NCBI GenBank assembly: GCA_900108205.1
Contig: FNUU01000002.1
Coordinates: forward strand, 296,476 to 360,475
Length of the DNA stretch: 64,000 nt
From: Eubacterium ruminantium
GTDB taxonomy: Bacteria > Bacillota > Clostridia > Lachnospirales > Lachnospiraceae
Direction of reading: 5' to 3'
Shown here: positions 18,008 through 28,500 of the stretch, piece after piece
Layout of the letters: each line of letters starts with the position of its first letter
How positions within the stretch are numbered: the first letter of the stretch is position 1
The notes under the pieces: generated by a model
The model's input: only the letters and a program-made list of their open reading frames with translations
What the model was told of the DNA's origin: nothing
Database searches by the model: none
Position numbers and translations under genes: made by a program

Positions 18008-19987
18008 ATGACAAATATCGAAACAAAATCAATCAATGCTATCCGAATCCTTTCGGCAGATGCTATCCAGAAGGCTAATTCAGGCCATCCGGGACTTCCA
18101 CTCGGTGCAGCCCCTATGGCTTACACATTATGGGCTAAGCATTTAAGACATAATCCGGCAGATCCTAAGTGGGAGAACCGTGACAGATTCATCCTTTCAG
18201 GTGGCCATGGTTCAATGCTCCTTTATTCGCTGCTTCATCTTTTCGGATATGGTCTTACAACAGAAGATCTCAGCAATTTCCGTCAGTTCGGAAGCCTTAC
18301 ACCGGGACATCCGGAGTATGGTCATACAATAGGTGTTGAGGCAACAACAGGACCTCTTGGTGCAGGTATGGCTATGGCAACAGGTATGGCAATAGCTGAG
18401 AAGCACCTTGCAAGCGTATTCAATAAAGAGGGCTTCCCTGTAGTTGATCATTATACATATGTTCTCGGCGGAGACGGATGTATGATGGAAGGTATCTCTT
18501 ATGAAGCATTTTCGCTTGCAGGAACTCTTGGACTCAGCAAGCTGATCGTGCTTTATGATTCAAACAGCATTTCCATCGAAGGCTCAACAAATATTGCCTT
18601 CCGTGAGAATGTTCAGAAGCGTTTTGAAGCATTTGGTTTCCAGACTCTTCTTGTTGAGGACGGAAATGATATAGATGCGATCTCGAAGGCCATCGATGAG
18701 GCTAAGGCTGATACTGAAAGACCTTCATTTATCGAGATCAGAACAAAGATCGGTGCAGGATGTCCTGCCAAGGAAGGTAAGGCTTCAGCACACGGCGAGC
18801 CTCTTGGAGTAGAAAATGTTGCTGCTCTTCGTGAGAATCTCGGCTGGGAGTCTCAGGAAGCTTTCAAGGTTCCACAGGATGTTTATGATAATTATGCATC
18901 TATCGCCAAGGCTAATCAGAAATACGAGGATGACTGGAATGACCTTATGACAAGGTATTTCGCTGCTTATCCGGAAATGAAAGAGCTTTGGGATAAGTTC
19001 TATAACGGAAATGAAGCAGAGAAGCTTTTTGACAACGAGCAGTTCTGGAAGGTTTCAGATAAGCCTGAAGCTACAAGAAACGTTTCAGGAAAGCTTATAA
19101 ATATAATCAAGGACGTTGTTCCGAACATGTTTGGCGGAGCAGCAGACCTTTCACCTTCAACAAAGACATATATGGCTGATAAGGGAGATTTCTCCAAGGA
19201 AACTCCGGAAGGCTGCAATATGCATTTTGGTGTAAGAGAGATCGCTATGACAGCTATCGGAAATGGTATCTATCTTCACGGCGGACTTAAGCCATTTGTT
19301 TCAACCTTCTTCGTATTCAGCGATTACGTTAAGCCGATGGCAAGACTTTCAGCTATTATGAATGCACCGCTTACATTTGTTCTTACTCATGACAGTATCG
19401 GTGTCGGTGAAGACGGACCAACACATCAGCCTATCGAGCAGCTTGCAATGCTCCGTGCTATGCCGAACTTCTACGTTTGGAGACCTGCTGACGCTGCCGA
19501 AACAGCAGCTGCATGGTATTTTGCACTTACAAAGAAGGATGCACCTTCTGCACTTGTTCTTACAAGACAGAATCTTCCACAGCTTGATGGTTCAGGAAAG
19601 GATGCCCTTAAGGGTGGTTATATCCTTGCTGATTCCACTAAGGAAGTACCTGATGCGATCATCATTGCTACAGGTTCTGAGGTAAGTCTTGCAGTTGAAG
19701 CCAAGGCTCGTCTTGCAGAGGAAGGCATGGATGTAAGAGTTGTAAGTATGCCTTGTATGGATCTTTTTGAAGATCAGTCAGAGGAATATAAAAATGCTGT
19801 TCTTCCTAAGTCAGTTACAAAGAGAGTTGCTGTTGAAGCGCTGTCTGAGTTTGGCTGGGGTAAATATACAGGACTTGAAGGAAAGTTCATCGGAATGAGA
19901 AGCTTTGGTGCTTCAGCTCCTGCAGGAAAGCTCTTCCCATACTTTGGAATCACAGCTGATGCTATCGTGGATGCACTTAAAAAATAA
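18008..19987 (+). CDS. tkt: Transketolase
   Basis: 659-residue thiamine-diphosphate enzyme of the non-oxidative pentose phosphate pathway. N-terminal motif [13 protein letters not shown]; ThDP-binding [14 protein letters not shown] around residue 150; pyrimidine-domain motifs [14 protein letters not shown] and [16 protein letters not shown] around 395-470. The start is set at the ATG followed by ACAAATATCG, giving the usual family length, although the open frame runs 45 codons further up without a better ribosome-binding site (AGTGAG lies ~11 bases upstream of the chosen ATG). A bidirectional terminator separates it from the convergent mecA. Confidence 0.95.
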   Translation: MTNIETKSINAIRILSADAIQKANSGHPGLPLGAAPMAYTLWAKHLRHNPADPKWENRDRFILSGGHGSMLLYSLLHLFGYGLTTEDLSNFRQFGSLTPGHPEYGHTIGVEATTGPLGAGMAMATGMAIAEKHLASVFNKEGFPVVDHYTYVLGGDGCMMEGISYEAFSLAGTLGLSKLIVLYDSNSISIEGSTNIAFRENVQKRFEAFGFQTLLVEDGNDIDAISKAIDEAKADTERPSFIEIRTKIGAGCPAKEGKASAHGEPLGVENVAALRENLGWESQEAFKVPQDVYDNYASIAKANQKYEDDWNDLMTRYFAAYPEMKELWDKFYNGNEAEKLFDNEQFWKVSDKPEATRNVSGKLINIIKDVVPNMFGGAADLSPSTKTYMADKGDFSKETPEGCNMHFGVREIAMTAIGNGIYLHGGLKPFVSTFFVFSDYVKPMARLSAIMNAPLTFVLTHDSIGVGEDGPTHQPIEQLAMLRAMPNFYVWRPADAAETAAAWYFALTKKDAPSALVLTRQNLPQLDGSGKDALKGGYILADSTKEVPDAIIIATGSEVSLAVEAKARLAEEGMDVRVVSMPCMDLFEDQSEEYKNAVLPKSVTKRVAVEALSEFGWGKYTGLEGKFIGMRSFGASAPAGKLFPYFGITADAIVDALKK

Positions 19988-20053
19988 ATATATTTGTACT
20001 TATGAGAAGTAAAACTCGTATTACACTTGTTCTTCTTAATCATAAGATACATG

Positions 20054-20090
20054 AAAAAAAGACGACCGGTTTTGCCGATCGTCCTTTTTT
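20054..20090. terminator. Bidirectional Rho-independent terminator between tkt and mecA
   Basis: Stem GACGACCGG (20061-20069) pairs with CCGATCGTC (20075-20083) with one mismatch. Runs of seven T lie 3' on the + strand (20084-20090) and, as A7, on the other side for the - strand. Confidence 0.9.
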
Positions 20091-20094
20091 CACA

Positions 20095-21093
20095 TTAAAT
20101 TGTAGCGAGAAGCTGCATAGCATTCTTTCTGCGGATCACCTTGAAATGTTCGTTATAATATGAGATGGATGCATAAGTGGTCCTGCATTTCAGGGAATAT
20201 TTCAGGAGTATCTTCTGTACTTCTTCAAAGCTTGTTGCTGTATTTGCATTGCTCGTGGCGTAAAGATAGAAGCGGCCTGTCATCTCATCCTTATACAGTG
20301 TATTGTCGCTGAAGTAAAGGGATGAAATCTCATATGCAGCATTTATCACGTCAGAAATATCTTTAAACATGAAAACCTCAAACGGACTGTCGCTTGGCGG
20401 TTTATTCTTGTTGCCCGGAGAAGCTGTGATAGTTACATCTGCCGAAATATGAGCATTTGCGGGATCCAGTGAGAGATCGCCGTTTTTGATAGCATTTCCG
20501 GCAAGGTTTTCAAGGGCGTTGGTGATTCCTGCGAAGAGATTTGAAAGTCCGTCTTTCATCTTCTTCTGGATAGAATCACTGTTCAGGATATCATTTATAT
20601 CTTCAGCAGTGTCTGAGGTTTCATTCGCAGACGCTTCTTCAGATTTGTTATCGGCTGTGTCCTGAGGATCGGAAATCTCTTCAGAGGATTCCTTTTCCTG
20701 AGAATCGGAATCTAAAATATCATCAGAGGCTTCTTCCTCTGAATCGAAATTCAGCTCGATGTCGTCCTCATCTTCTGAAAGCATATCAAGGTCATCGTCT
20801 TCACTGAGGTGAGTGAATCTCGAGAATCTTGCATCCAGCTCATCCGGATTATCAACCTTGGTTACTATAAGTATCAGTGTATCCTTATTGGTAGGAATAG
20901 CCTCTATCATTAGCGGGCTTCCGTCCACTTCAAAATCCACCTCTTCGGCAGCCTGCCTTATCATATCATGAAAAAGCTCCTTGGCTTTGTCGGTTCCGTA
21001 GGCAAGCTCCGTGAGACGTATATTTTTGTCTTCAAGCTCCTGCTTGTTGAGAATGCAGCGTATCTGGTTGTCATTTATCTTTTCAATCTTCAT
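20095..21093 (-). CDS. mecA: Adaptor protein MecA with long acidic insert
   Basis: 332-residue ClpC adaptor. The N-terminal substrate-binding domain (residues 1-85, starting MKIEKINDNQIRCILNKQEL) and the C-terminal ClpC-binding domain (~235-332, including FEVFMFKDISDVI and FYLYATSNA) are both recognisable. Between them lies a ~130-residue linker very rich in Asp, Glu and Ser (for example EDEDDIELNFDSEEEASDD), longer than in Bacillus MecA (about 218 residues in total). It would deliver proteins to the ClpCP protease. GGAGGTGATTTT precedes the ATG. Confidence 0.9.
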   Translation of the reverse strand: MKIEKINDNQIRCILNKQELEDKNIRLTELAYGTDKAKELFHDMIRQAAEEVDFEVDGSPLMIEAIPTNKDTLILIVTKVDNPDELDARFSRFTHLSEDDDLDMLSEDEDDIELNFDSEEEASDDILDSDSQEKESSEEISDPQDTADNKSEEASANETSDTAEDINDILNSDSIQKKMKDGLSNLFAGITNALENLAGNAIKNGDLSLDPANAHISADVTITASPGNKNKPPSDSPFEVFMFKDISDVINAAYEISSLYFSDNTLYKDEMTGRFYLYATSNANTATSFEEVQKILLKYSLKCRTTYASISYYNEHFKVIRRKNAMQLLATI

Positions 21094-21158
21094 AAAATCA
21101 CCTCCTCTTGAGAAGTGTTATTATCATATTTTTTATATCCGCTAAAAAGGTTATGAAT

Positions 21159-21186
21159 AGTTTAACACAAAATTTTTCTCTGTAAA
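21159..21186 (-). promoter_or_regulatory. Candidate mecA promoter
   Basis: On the - strand TTTACA (21186-21181), a 16-base spacer and TAAACT (21164-21159), about 65 bases before the mecA start. Moderate match to the vegetative consensus. Confidence 0.4.
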
Positions 21187-21600
21187 GAAAAATTTGATGT
21201 TTTTCGGCGACATATGGAAGAATTCAGAGTTATTTCACATTTTATACCTTGAAAACTGAGCCGGTTTGATATAGTCTGTAAGAGAACATTTACTAAGAAT
21301 AAGATATACCTCTTCCCAAAGAGCATCAGGCTGCATGAACCTGCGGAAGGAATATTAGAATTATCACAAGATCGATTTTCTTTTCATGAAAAGGACTTGG
21401 GCAGATGCAGATTTGAAGAGGAGGTGTTGCGTAGGAAGTTTATTTTACAGAAAAATATTTTAATCTGAAACAGGAAAATACTATATTTAAGAAGAGCATG
21501 GAGCTGTCGGATATATCCGGCAGCTCTTATGTTATAAAAAAACCATGCGGCGCTCTGTGAAAAGCAGCCGCATGGCTTATATTTTTAAAATAATGGTTCA
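21187..21600. other. Spacer between mecA and ferredoxin: one strong palindrome, no gene seen
   Basis: Apart from the ferredoxin terminator, the only clear structure is a 26-base near-perfect palindrome at 21501-21526 (GAGCTG, T/G wobble, CGGAT and its complement). It has no T run on the + strand. No open reading frame with a ribosome-binding site was seen. Confidence 0.5.
21536..21575 (-). terminator. Rho-independent terminator of the ferredoxin gene
   Basis: Stem CCATGCGGC (21543-21551) and GCCGCATGG (21567-21575) with a 15-base loop; on the - strand it is followed by seven T (A7 at 21536-21542). Confidence 0.88.
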
Positions 21601-21601
21601 A

Positions 21602-21772
21602 TTATGCCTCGCTGATAACTCCCATTGGGCATGTACCTGCGCAAGCACCACAGCTGATGCAAACATCAGGATTGATAACATATGCTCCACCATCTTCAGA
21701 GATAGCACCTACTGGGCATGTTCCCGCACATGAACCGCAACCGATACAACCATCACCAATAACGTATGCCAT
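21602..21772 (-). CDS. 2[4Fe-4S] ferredoxin
   Basis: 56-residue electron carrier. Read from the - strand it begins MAYVIGDGCIGCGSCAGTCP and carries two clusters: CIGCGSCAGTCPVGAI and CISCGACAGTCPMGVI, each CxxCxxCxxxCP. Size and spacing match clostridial ferredoxins, which serve pyruvate:ferredoxin oxidoreductase, hydrogenase or Rnf. GGGAGG lies 9 bases upstream of the ATG. It is a single-gene unit with its own terminator and a candidate promoter at 21848-21877. Confidence 0.95.
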   Translation of the reverse strand: MAYVIGDGCIGCGSCAGTCPVGAISEDGGAYVINPDVCISCGACAGTCPMGVISEA

Positions 21773-21847
21773 TTTTATATCCTCCCTTTTAGTAAGAAAT
21801 ATTAATAGTTTTCTGATAAAGTTCTCTCGAATCTTTTCATCAAGTGC

Positions 21848-21883
21848 ATATTACTACAGTATATTTGAGTAAGGCAAGCCTAA
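21848..21883 (-). promoter_or_regulatory. Ferredoxin promoter with overlapping DtxR-like dyad
   Basis: On the - strand TTGCCT (21877-21872), an 18-base spacer and TAATAT (21853-21848). The -35 overlaps TAAGGCAAGCCTAA (21870-21883), a dyad with 5 of 6 positions symmetric that recalls iron-responsive DtxR/IdeR boxes. The regulator assignment is only a resemblance. Confidence 0.45.
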
Positions 21884-22260
21884 CTTTTGTCCAACAAACT
21901 AATTATCAGAGGTCACAGAACAGGGGTCCGGTACAGCTGTTTTAAATATATCGACGAAATGTATGACCGCTATGGCTGCTCACGCTGACAGTATTCTCAT
22001 AGCCCGGATAGCAGTTTTTAAATAACTGTACCATCAAAAATGCCTGTTTTTATATATAGAATAGCCAAAAGTCCTGGAAATGGCTCGGGACAGCATTGGA
22101 ATGGTCTCAGAATAGCCTGGGATAAGGCGAGCTTAAATGGGGGGAATAATCGGACCGGAGCTACATTATAAAACTGATAATTGACTAATGATCTATGATA
22201 AATGGTTAGTATGTTAGTGCTCTTATTGAGAAATTTTACCACATTTTGCGTTCGCGAAAA
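21884..22260. other. Non-coding spacer upstream of pflB
   Basis: No gene with a plausible start is visible. Short imperfect repeats of GAATAGCC and GGAATGG occur around 22060-22130. The regulatory part proper begins at ~22261. Confidence 0.4.
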
Positions 22261-22320
22261 TCACACTCAAAATCAACTTTATATCACATTCAAAATCAAT
22301 TCTATATCAACTCTATATCA
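22261..22320 (+). repeat. 23-bp direct repeats upstream of the pfl promoter
   Basis: Copies at 22261-22283 and 22284-22306 share TCACA.TCAAAATCAA..; a third partial copy follows to 22320. The position ~70-130 bases upstream of the -35 box suggests activator or repressor sites, but the protein is unknown. Confidence 0.6.
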
Positions 22321-22332
22321 TGCTTGATACAT

Positions 22333-22417
22333 GTATACTGTATACAATAAATGTACTGAAAAAAGTACAAAATGTCATATATTTTGCATTGACGTGTATA
22401 CAATGACATTTTATAAT
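22333..22417 (+). promoter_or_regulatory. pflB promoter with nested dyads
   Basis: TTGACG (22389-22394), 17-base spacer, TATAAT (22412-22417). The motif TGTATACAAT occurs at 22339-22348 and again inside the spacer at 22395-22404. TGTACT (22352-22357) pairs with AGTACA (22364-22369). AATGTCAT (22371-22378) pairs with ATGACATT (22403-22410), flanking the -35. The leader to the pflB ATG is about 150 bases. The architecture implies tight regulation; the regulators cannot be named. Confidence 0.75.
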
Positions 22418-22573
22418 ATACATAGACAGGCGGTAACTCTCGCATTTTCGCCGTTTTTATCTATCAGGCGATTGGCAGCGTCTTTCAGAATAAAATGTTA
22501 AAAAAGTATGACAATTTCATGTGAGAGGAACTGCAGGATAAAATATTATATAAATCAAGGAGGATTTTGAAAC

Positions 22574-24628
22574 ATGGAAGCAACAGGATGGAATGGCTTC
22601 GTAGGCGGTAAGTGGCAGAAGGAAGTAAACGTTCGTGACTTCATTCAGAAGAACTATACTCCATATGAAGGAGATGACTCTTTCTTAGCAGCACCTACAC
22701 AGAACACAAAGGATTTATGGCAGCAGGTACTTGATCTCTCTAAGCTTGAGAGAGAAAAGGGTGGAGTTGTTGATATGGATACTAAGGTTGTATCAACACT
22801 TACATCTCATAAGGCAGGCTATCTTGATAAGAGCAAAGAGACGATCGTTGGACTTCAGACAGACAAGCCATTCAAGAGAGGAATGAACGTTTACGGTGGT
22901 ATCCGTATGGCTGAGAAGGCATGTGCAGATAACGGCTATACAGTAGATCCTGAGATCGTTGAGTTCTTCACAATTCACAGAAAGACACACAATGCAGGTG
23001 TATTTGATGTATATGATCCAGAAATCAGAAGATGCCGTTCAAATCACATCATCACAGGTCTTCCTGATGCATACGGACGTGGACGTATCATCGGCGACTA
23101 CAGAAGAGTTGCTCTTTACGGTATCGATTTCCTTGTAGCTGACAAGGAGGATCAGAAGCTTTCATTTGGTACAGAGTACACAGATGATGTTATCAGAGGT
23201 AAGGAAGAAATCTCTGAGCAGATCAAGGCTCTTAAGGAGCTTAAGACAATGGCTTCTTTCTATGGCTTTGATATTTCTAAGCCTGCTACAAACGTACAGG
23301 AAGCTATTCAGTGGACATACTTTGGTTACCTTGGAGCAGTTAAGGAGCAGAACGGTGCTGCAATGTCACTTGGCCGTACAGCTACATTCCTTGATTGCTA
23401 TGCTGAGAGAGACCTTGCAAATGGTACATTTACAGAGGATCAGATTCAGGAGTTCGTAGACCACTTCATCATGAAGCTTCGTCTCGTTAAGTTCGCAAGA
23501 ACACCTGAGTACAATCAGATCTTCGCTGGTGACCCGGTTTGGGTAACAGAGTCACTTGGTGGTATGGGCGTTGACGGACGTACACTTGTTTCAAAGATGT
23601 CATTCCGTTATCTCCACACACTTGACAACCTTGGTACAGCACCTGAACCAAACCTTACAGTTCTCTGGTCAACAAGACTTCCTATCAACTGGAAGCAGTA
23701 CTGTGCTAAGATGTCTATCAAGTCATCTTCTATCCAGTATGAGAACGATGATATGATGAGAGTTGTTCATGGTGATGACTATGGAATCGCATGCTGCGTA
23801 TCTTCAATGAGAATAGGTAAGGAAATGCAGTTCTTCGGAGCACGTGCTAACCTTGCTAAGTGTCTCCTTTACGCTATCAACGGTGGTGTTGATGAGTGTA
23901 CAGGTGTTCAGGTTGGCCCTGAGTACAGACCTATCACATCTGATGATGCTCTTGACTTCGATGAGGTTATGCACAAATATGATCAGATGATGGATTGGCT
24001 TGCTAAGGTTTATGTAAATGCCCTTAACATCATCCACTACATGCATGATAAGTATGCTTATGAGAGAATCCAGATGGCTCTTCATGACAGAGACGTAAGA
24101 AGATACTTCGCAACAGGTATCGCAGGACTCTCATGCGTAGCTGACTCACTTTCAGCTATCAAGTATGCTAAGGTTTACCCAATCAGAAATGAGCAGGGTA
24201 TCGTAGTAAGCTACAGAACAGAGGGTGATTTCCCTAAGTATGGTAACAACGATGACAGAGTTGACGAGATCGCAGCTAACCTTGTTTCAACATTCATGAA
24301 GAAGATCCGTTCACATCATGTTTACAGAAATTCATTCCCTACAATGTCAGTTCTTACTATTACTTCAAACGTTACATATGGTAAGAATACAGGTGATACA
24401 CCTTGCGGAAGAAAGCATGGTCAGCCACTTGCTCCTGGTGCAAACCCAATGCACAGAAGAGATACACACGGAGCATATGCTTCACTTTCATCAGTAGCTA
24501 AGCTTCCATTCGAGTTTGCTCAGGATGGTATCTCAAATACATTCTCAATCATTCCTAACGCTCTTGGTAAGGAAGATCAGGTATTTGCAGGTGACCTTGA
24601 TGTAGATCTTGGACTTGACAAGCAGTAA
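22574..24628 (+). CDS. pflB: Pyruvate formate-lyase large subunit lacking the glycyl-radical domain
   Basis: 684 residues, compared with ~740-760 for full-length PFL. It opens with [20 protein letters not shown] as in canonical PFL and carries the adjacent active-site cysteines in [12 protein letters not shown] (~residue 410). It ends shortly after [15 protein letters not shown], the point where canonical PFL continues into the C-terminal glycyl-radical domain with RVSGYAV. That domain is encoded separately at 25133. Pyruvate + CoA to acetyl-CoA + formate would therefore need both polypeptides and the activase at 31218. AAGGAGGATTTT precedes the ATG. The stop is a clean TAA, with no sign of a frameshift joining the pieces. 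Confidence 0.93.
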   Translation: MEATGWNGFVGGKWQKEVNVRDFIQKNYTPYEGDDSFLAAPTQNTKDLWQQVLDLSKLEREKGGVVDMDTKVVSTLTSHKAGYLDKSKETIVGLQTDKPFKRGMNVYGGIRMAEKACADNGYTVDPEIVEFFTIHRKTHNAGVFDVYDPEIRRCRSNHIITGLPDAYGRGRIIGDYRRVALYGIDFLVADKEDQKLSFGTEYTDDVIRGKEEISEQIKALKELKTMASFYGFDISKPATNVQEAIQWTYFGYLGAVKEQNGAAMSLGRTATFLDCYAERDLANGTFTEDQIQEFVDHFIMKLRLVKFARTPEYNQIFAGDPVWVTESLGGMGVDGRTLVSKMSFRYLHTLDNLGTAPEPNLTVLWSTRLPINWKQYCAKMSIKSSSIQYENDDMMRVVHGDDYGIACCVSSMRIGKEMQFFGARANLAKCLLYAINGGVDECTGVQVGPEYRPITSDDALDFDEVMHKYDQMMDWLAKVYVNALNIIHYMHDKYAYERIQMALHDRDVRRYFATGIAGLSCVADSLSAIKYAKVYPIRNEQGIVVSYRTEGDFPKYGNNDDRVDEIAANLVSTFMKKIRSHHVYRNSFPTMSVLTITSNVTYGKNTGDTPCGRKHGQPLAPGANPMHRRDTHGAYASLSSVAKLPFEFAQDGISNTFSIIPNALGKEDQVFAGDLDVDLGLDKQ

Positions 24629-24655
24629 TATTTGCTTTGGTTAAATGACGGATGA

Positions 24656-24687
24656 CCGGCGGGTGCGAATAATTCATATACCGCCGG
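24656..24687 (+). other. GC-rich hairpin after pflB
   Basis: CCGGCGG (24656-24662) pairs with CCGCCGG (24681-24687). No T run follows, so it may stabilise or process the mRNA, or reduce read-through, rather than terminate. Confidence 0.5.
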
Positions 24688-24722
24688 GATCCGGTGGATA
24701 TATTTACCATATGTAACTCACT

Positions 24723-24790
24723 GTTGATAAGATACCGGAGTAACGTCAGTCCCGCAGAATTATGAGATGTATTTTTTGCTTCTCGTGATG
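24723..24790 (+). repeat. Dispersed intergenic repeat, copy 2 (+ orientation)
   Basis: GTTGATAAGATACCGG, then GTCAGTCCCGCAG and ATTATGAGATG with a T-rich loop and GCTTCTC. It lies exactly in the gap between the PFL large subunit and the small paralogue. Confidence 0.85.
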
Positions 24791-24855
24791 TCGTTTATTT
24801 TCGGTTGCAGGGCGGATACTATTTCGGATATATTTAAGAAAGATGGGAGACAGAT

Positions 24856-25077
24856 ATGGCAGATAAGTTAAATGATGTAAATGATATCGTTTCAATGCTT
24901 GACAATATGGTTGCAAACGGAACAGGTCATATAAATGTGACAGTCGATCCTGATGCTGAGGCCGGTAAAACGGTTGAGACTATGGGCTGTATAGACTGTG
25001 CAAAGGGTGACCTTGCCTGTTCGGTTCCAACTCTGATGGAAGGTATGGATGATGCATTTGCAGAGGATAATAAGTAA
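24856..25077 (+). CDS. Small PFL-associated protein, paralogue of the start of the glycyl-radical subunit
   Basis: 73 residues. Residues ~8-29 (NDIVSMLDNMVANGTGHINV) align with residues ~8-29 of the glycyl-radical subunit downstream ([20 protein letters not shown]), the segment that leads into the radical loop in PFL. The rest differs: no RVSGYAV motif, but CIDCAKGDLAC with three cysteines. GGGAG precedes the ATG. It may compete with, chaperone or regulate docking of the radical subunit on the large subunit; a degraded duplicate is the alternative. I do not recognise a named family. Confidence 0.75.
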   Translation: MADKLNDVNDIVSMLDNMVANGTGHINVTVDPDAEAGKTVETMGCIDCAKGDLACSVPTLMEGMDDAFAEDNK

Positions 25078-25132
25078 TATGGCGTGCCGCTTCAGGGCAG
25101 TATGTCAATAATAGATTGGAGGTAATGTAACA

Positions 25133-25372
25133 ATGGCTAGTACAGCACAGATCGATAACTTAGTAGATATGTTAGATGGTTATGTAACAAAGGGTGGTCA
25201 TCACCTTAATGTTAATGTATATAACAGAGAGACACTTCTTGATGCTCAGAAGCATCCGGAGAACTACCCACAGCTTACAATCCGTGTTTCTGGATATGCA
25301 GTTAACTTCATCAAGCTCACAAAGGAGCAGCAGGATGACGTTATCTCACGTACATTCCATGAGTCACTTTAA
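25133..25372 (+). CDS. Detached glycyl-radical subunit of pyruvate formate-lyase
   Basis: 79 residues matching the C-terminal domain of canonical [41 protein letters not shown], and the radical loop [11 protein letters not shown] whose Gly (residue ~53) is the H-abstraction site, ending ISRTFHESL. It resembles GrcA/YfiD, the E. coli spare part that repairs oxygen-cleaved PFL, but here the adjacent large subunit has no such domain, so this protein is probably an obligatory subunit. GGAGG lies 10 bases before the ATG. A strong terminator follows. Confidence 0.93.
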   Translation: MASTAQIDNLVDMLDGYVTKGGHHLNVNVYNRETLLDAQKHPENYPQLTIRVSGYAVNFIKLTKEQQDDVISRTFHESL

Positions 25373-25435
25373 TATCCGGCTGGGTTATTAAATCTGAATA
25401 GCGATCATTTGATCGCGGTCACTAAGTAATTACAG

Positions 25436-25468
25436 GGTGCAGGAGTTTATTCTCCTGCATCTTTTTTT
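25436..25468 (+). terminator. Rho-independent terminator of the pfl operon
   Basis: Stem GGTGCAGGAG (25436-25445) and CTCCTGCATC (25452-25461) with one G-T pair, a 6-base loop, then seven T. Confidence 0.92.
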
Positions 25469-25596
25469 AATCCAATTGTAATCTTATGATTATTGCGACA
25501 AGATTTCTGCTGTGATATACTGAAACAGGGTGTCGGGACGGAGAACGATTATATGTCTCCGCTGATATATAAAATATATATGGTAGGGACAGCAGA

Positions 25597-28500
25597 ATGA
25601 AAAATCTGAAAAAATCGGATATTGTAACAATTGTAATTCTGGTGGTTCTCTTTATGATCATCATAGTGACAAATGCCGGACTTGTATATAAGTCTCTTGT
25701 CAGTCAGAAGAGAAAAGTCGGAGAAACTCAGATAAACAGTATAAAATCAGATCTGGATAACTATATAGCAAACTCTGAAAATATATTGCTCAGAACCGCG
25801 AGTGGAGCAGAACAGATACTTGCTCAGAAGAACTCCGAAAAAGAGCTGGAGGATTATATTGTTCACCAGAAGAGAGCACAAAAGGATGCCACAAACGGCA
25901 CTACATTTAATGTATATATTGCAGGTCAGGGATGGGAGATCATTCCTGATTTTGATAAGCCAAGCGATTACCATGCGACTGAAAGAAACTGGTATGTCGG
26001 CGCGGTGGAGAGTGACGGTGAAATTTATATCACAGACCCTTATATTGACAGGATGACAGGCGAAATGTGCTATACTCTGTCAGTGCTTCTTTCAGACAAA
26101 AATACCGTTGTGGCAATGGATTTTACATTGTCTGAGATTCAGCAGTGTGTTGATAAGATGGGGCTTGACTCCGGTGACGGTGTGGCAATCATCATATCCA
26201 ACGAAGGACTTATAGTTGGCTATAATGATATGACATATATCGGAGATGATGTTAACAAGGTTCTTCCGGATTATGCTGTTTTTTATAATTATATAAAAAA
26301 TAATCCGGGGCAGGAGGCATTTTCGGATTATGTAGGTGAAAAATCCTGTACGGTATTTCATTCAAAGACAAAGAACAACTGGTACATGATACTCACGACC
26401 TTTAACGGGGATCTGGACAGTAAAACCAGAAGGCAGATAATCCTGAACATAATTACAAACGTTCTCATGCTGGTTGTTATTGTCATCTTTTATATCCGTA
26501 ACGCCAAGAACAGAAACAGGGCTGAGAGGGCGCTAAGGAGCAGTGAGAAGTTTGTTGAGAAGATAACAAATAATCTGAAACAGCCTATAGCTGATGTTAT
26601 CCGGATGAGTGAAGTCAACCGTGTTGAAAGCAGCGAAGACATAAGACAGAATATTACAGAAATACGTACTGTCGGTATTAAAATGGATGAAATGATGAAG
26701 GATCTGTCTTCTTACTCAAGTCTCTGGCAGGATATGAGCCGCAAAGAGGAAATGAAGAGAAAGAAGGAGAAGAGTCTCTCCAAGAGCATCAAAAGATCCA
26801 GAAATACCATAATACTTATGCTTCTTCTGGTGGTGCTTGGAACATCTGCTGTATTTGTTGATTACAGCAAGGAACATTCTGATGGATTGATACGTGGCCA
26901 GCTGACCGTATACGATGGAAAGTTGAATGAATGGGAGGCAGAACAGCGGACTATCCTGAATATGTTCACAAATATCATTTCTGCAAGACCTGAGATACTT
27001 GACGATTATGATTATGCGGTGGAATGGCTTAACAGTATAGCTGTGAAATATCCGAACATTTCAGTATGTTACCTTGCAAATCCGTACAAGGAGCATACCG
27101 TAATAATGAATAATGGCTGGCAGCCGGATGAAGACTGGAAGGTAGAGGAAAGAGACTGGTATAAGAAGACGGAGATATCTCCGGATGGCTTCAGTTTTTC
27201 GTCGCCATATTTTGACGAACAGACAGGCAATTACTGCGTAACAATCTCGCAGATGGTATATGGAAAAAATGGTGAATTCTTAGGAATTTTTGGTATAGAT
27301 CTGTATATGGATAAGCTTATCGAGATATTCGGAAGCGGATACTATGAAACGGATTATGTATTCCTTGTGGATTCAAATGGTGCAATCATCAACCATCCGA
27401 ATAAGGAATATCAGATGGCAGAAGGCAATAGCGTAAATATTGCTGATACACCATATGGAAAAGCGTTTAAAATGAAGAATAGGGCTATCGACCATATCAC
27501 GGACTATAACGGCAGCTACAGTGTCTGCACACATATGCTGGATGAGTCTTCAGGCTTTTCAGTATTCTTTGTGGCAAAATGGTGGAGCATCAATATCTGG
27601 AATGTTATTACAGTTGCATTTTACATTATGCTTATAGTGGTTTGTATAATTGTAATAATTGTATTGCTCAACAGAGTCATCAGATCTCAGGCAGAGCTGA
27701 ATAATAAGCTTTCGGCAGCAGTGGATGAGGCTACGGTTGCAGGTAAGGCAAAGACTGATTTCCTGGCACAGATGAGCCATGAGATCAGAACTCCTATCAA
27801 TGCGGTCATTGGTATGGACGAAATGATACTGAGAGAGACGAAGGATCAGGAGATCAGAGAATATGCTCAGAATATCAGCAGCGCAAGTAATACACTGCTG
27901 AACCTTATAAATGGTATTCTGGATTTTTCAAAGATTGAGAGCGGCAAGATGGAAATCATTTCTGGACAGTATGAAACCGTGGAAATGGTAGATGATCTTG
28001 TCAATATGATTGCCGGCAAGGTTGAGTCCAAGGGACTGCAATTTGTTATTGATATTGATAAAAATATTCCTAAGACTCTCTACGGAGATGATGTAAGAAT
28101 AAAGCAGATCATCACAAATCTTCTGACAAATGCGGTAAAATATACCAATAAGGGTTCGGTTAAAATGACGGTCAGGGCAGAAGAAGTATCGGCTGATGAC
28201 TGCACATTATACGTTGAGGTTAAGGATACCGGTATTGGTATCAGAGAAGAGGATAAGGATAAGCTTTTTGTATCCTTCCAGAGACTGGATGAGAGAAGAA
28301 ATAAAAATATAGAAGGTACAGGACTGGGAATGTCGATCGTAGCGGGACTTCTTGCGATGATGGACAGCAGCCTTAATGTTGAAAGCGTTTATGGCGAAGG
28401 CTCGACTTTCTATTTTAGATTAAAGCAGAAGGTAATCGATGGCTCCGGAATCGGGGAGTATGTCAGAGGAGCTGCAAGTCCACAGGATAAGAAAACGCAA

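Noticed and set aside
22389..22417. Rex (NADH-responsive) operator at pflB
   Set aside because: No TTGTGA-N6-TCACAA sequence is present; the visible dyads are of a different type.
22574..25372. Possibility that the split PFL is one gene broken by a sequencing frameshift
   Set aside because: The pieces are separated by 504 bases that contain a further small gene and a repeat copy; each has its own ribosome-binding site and clean stop.
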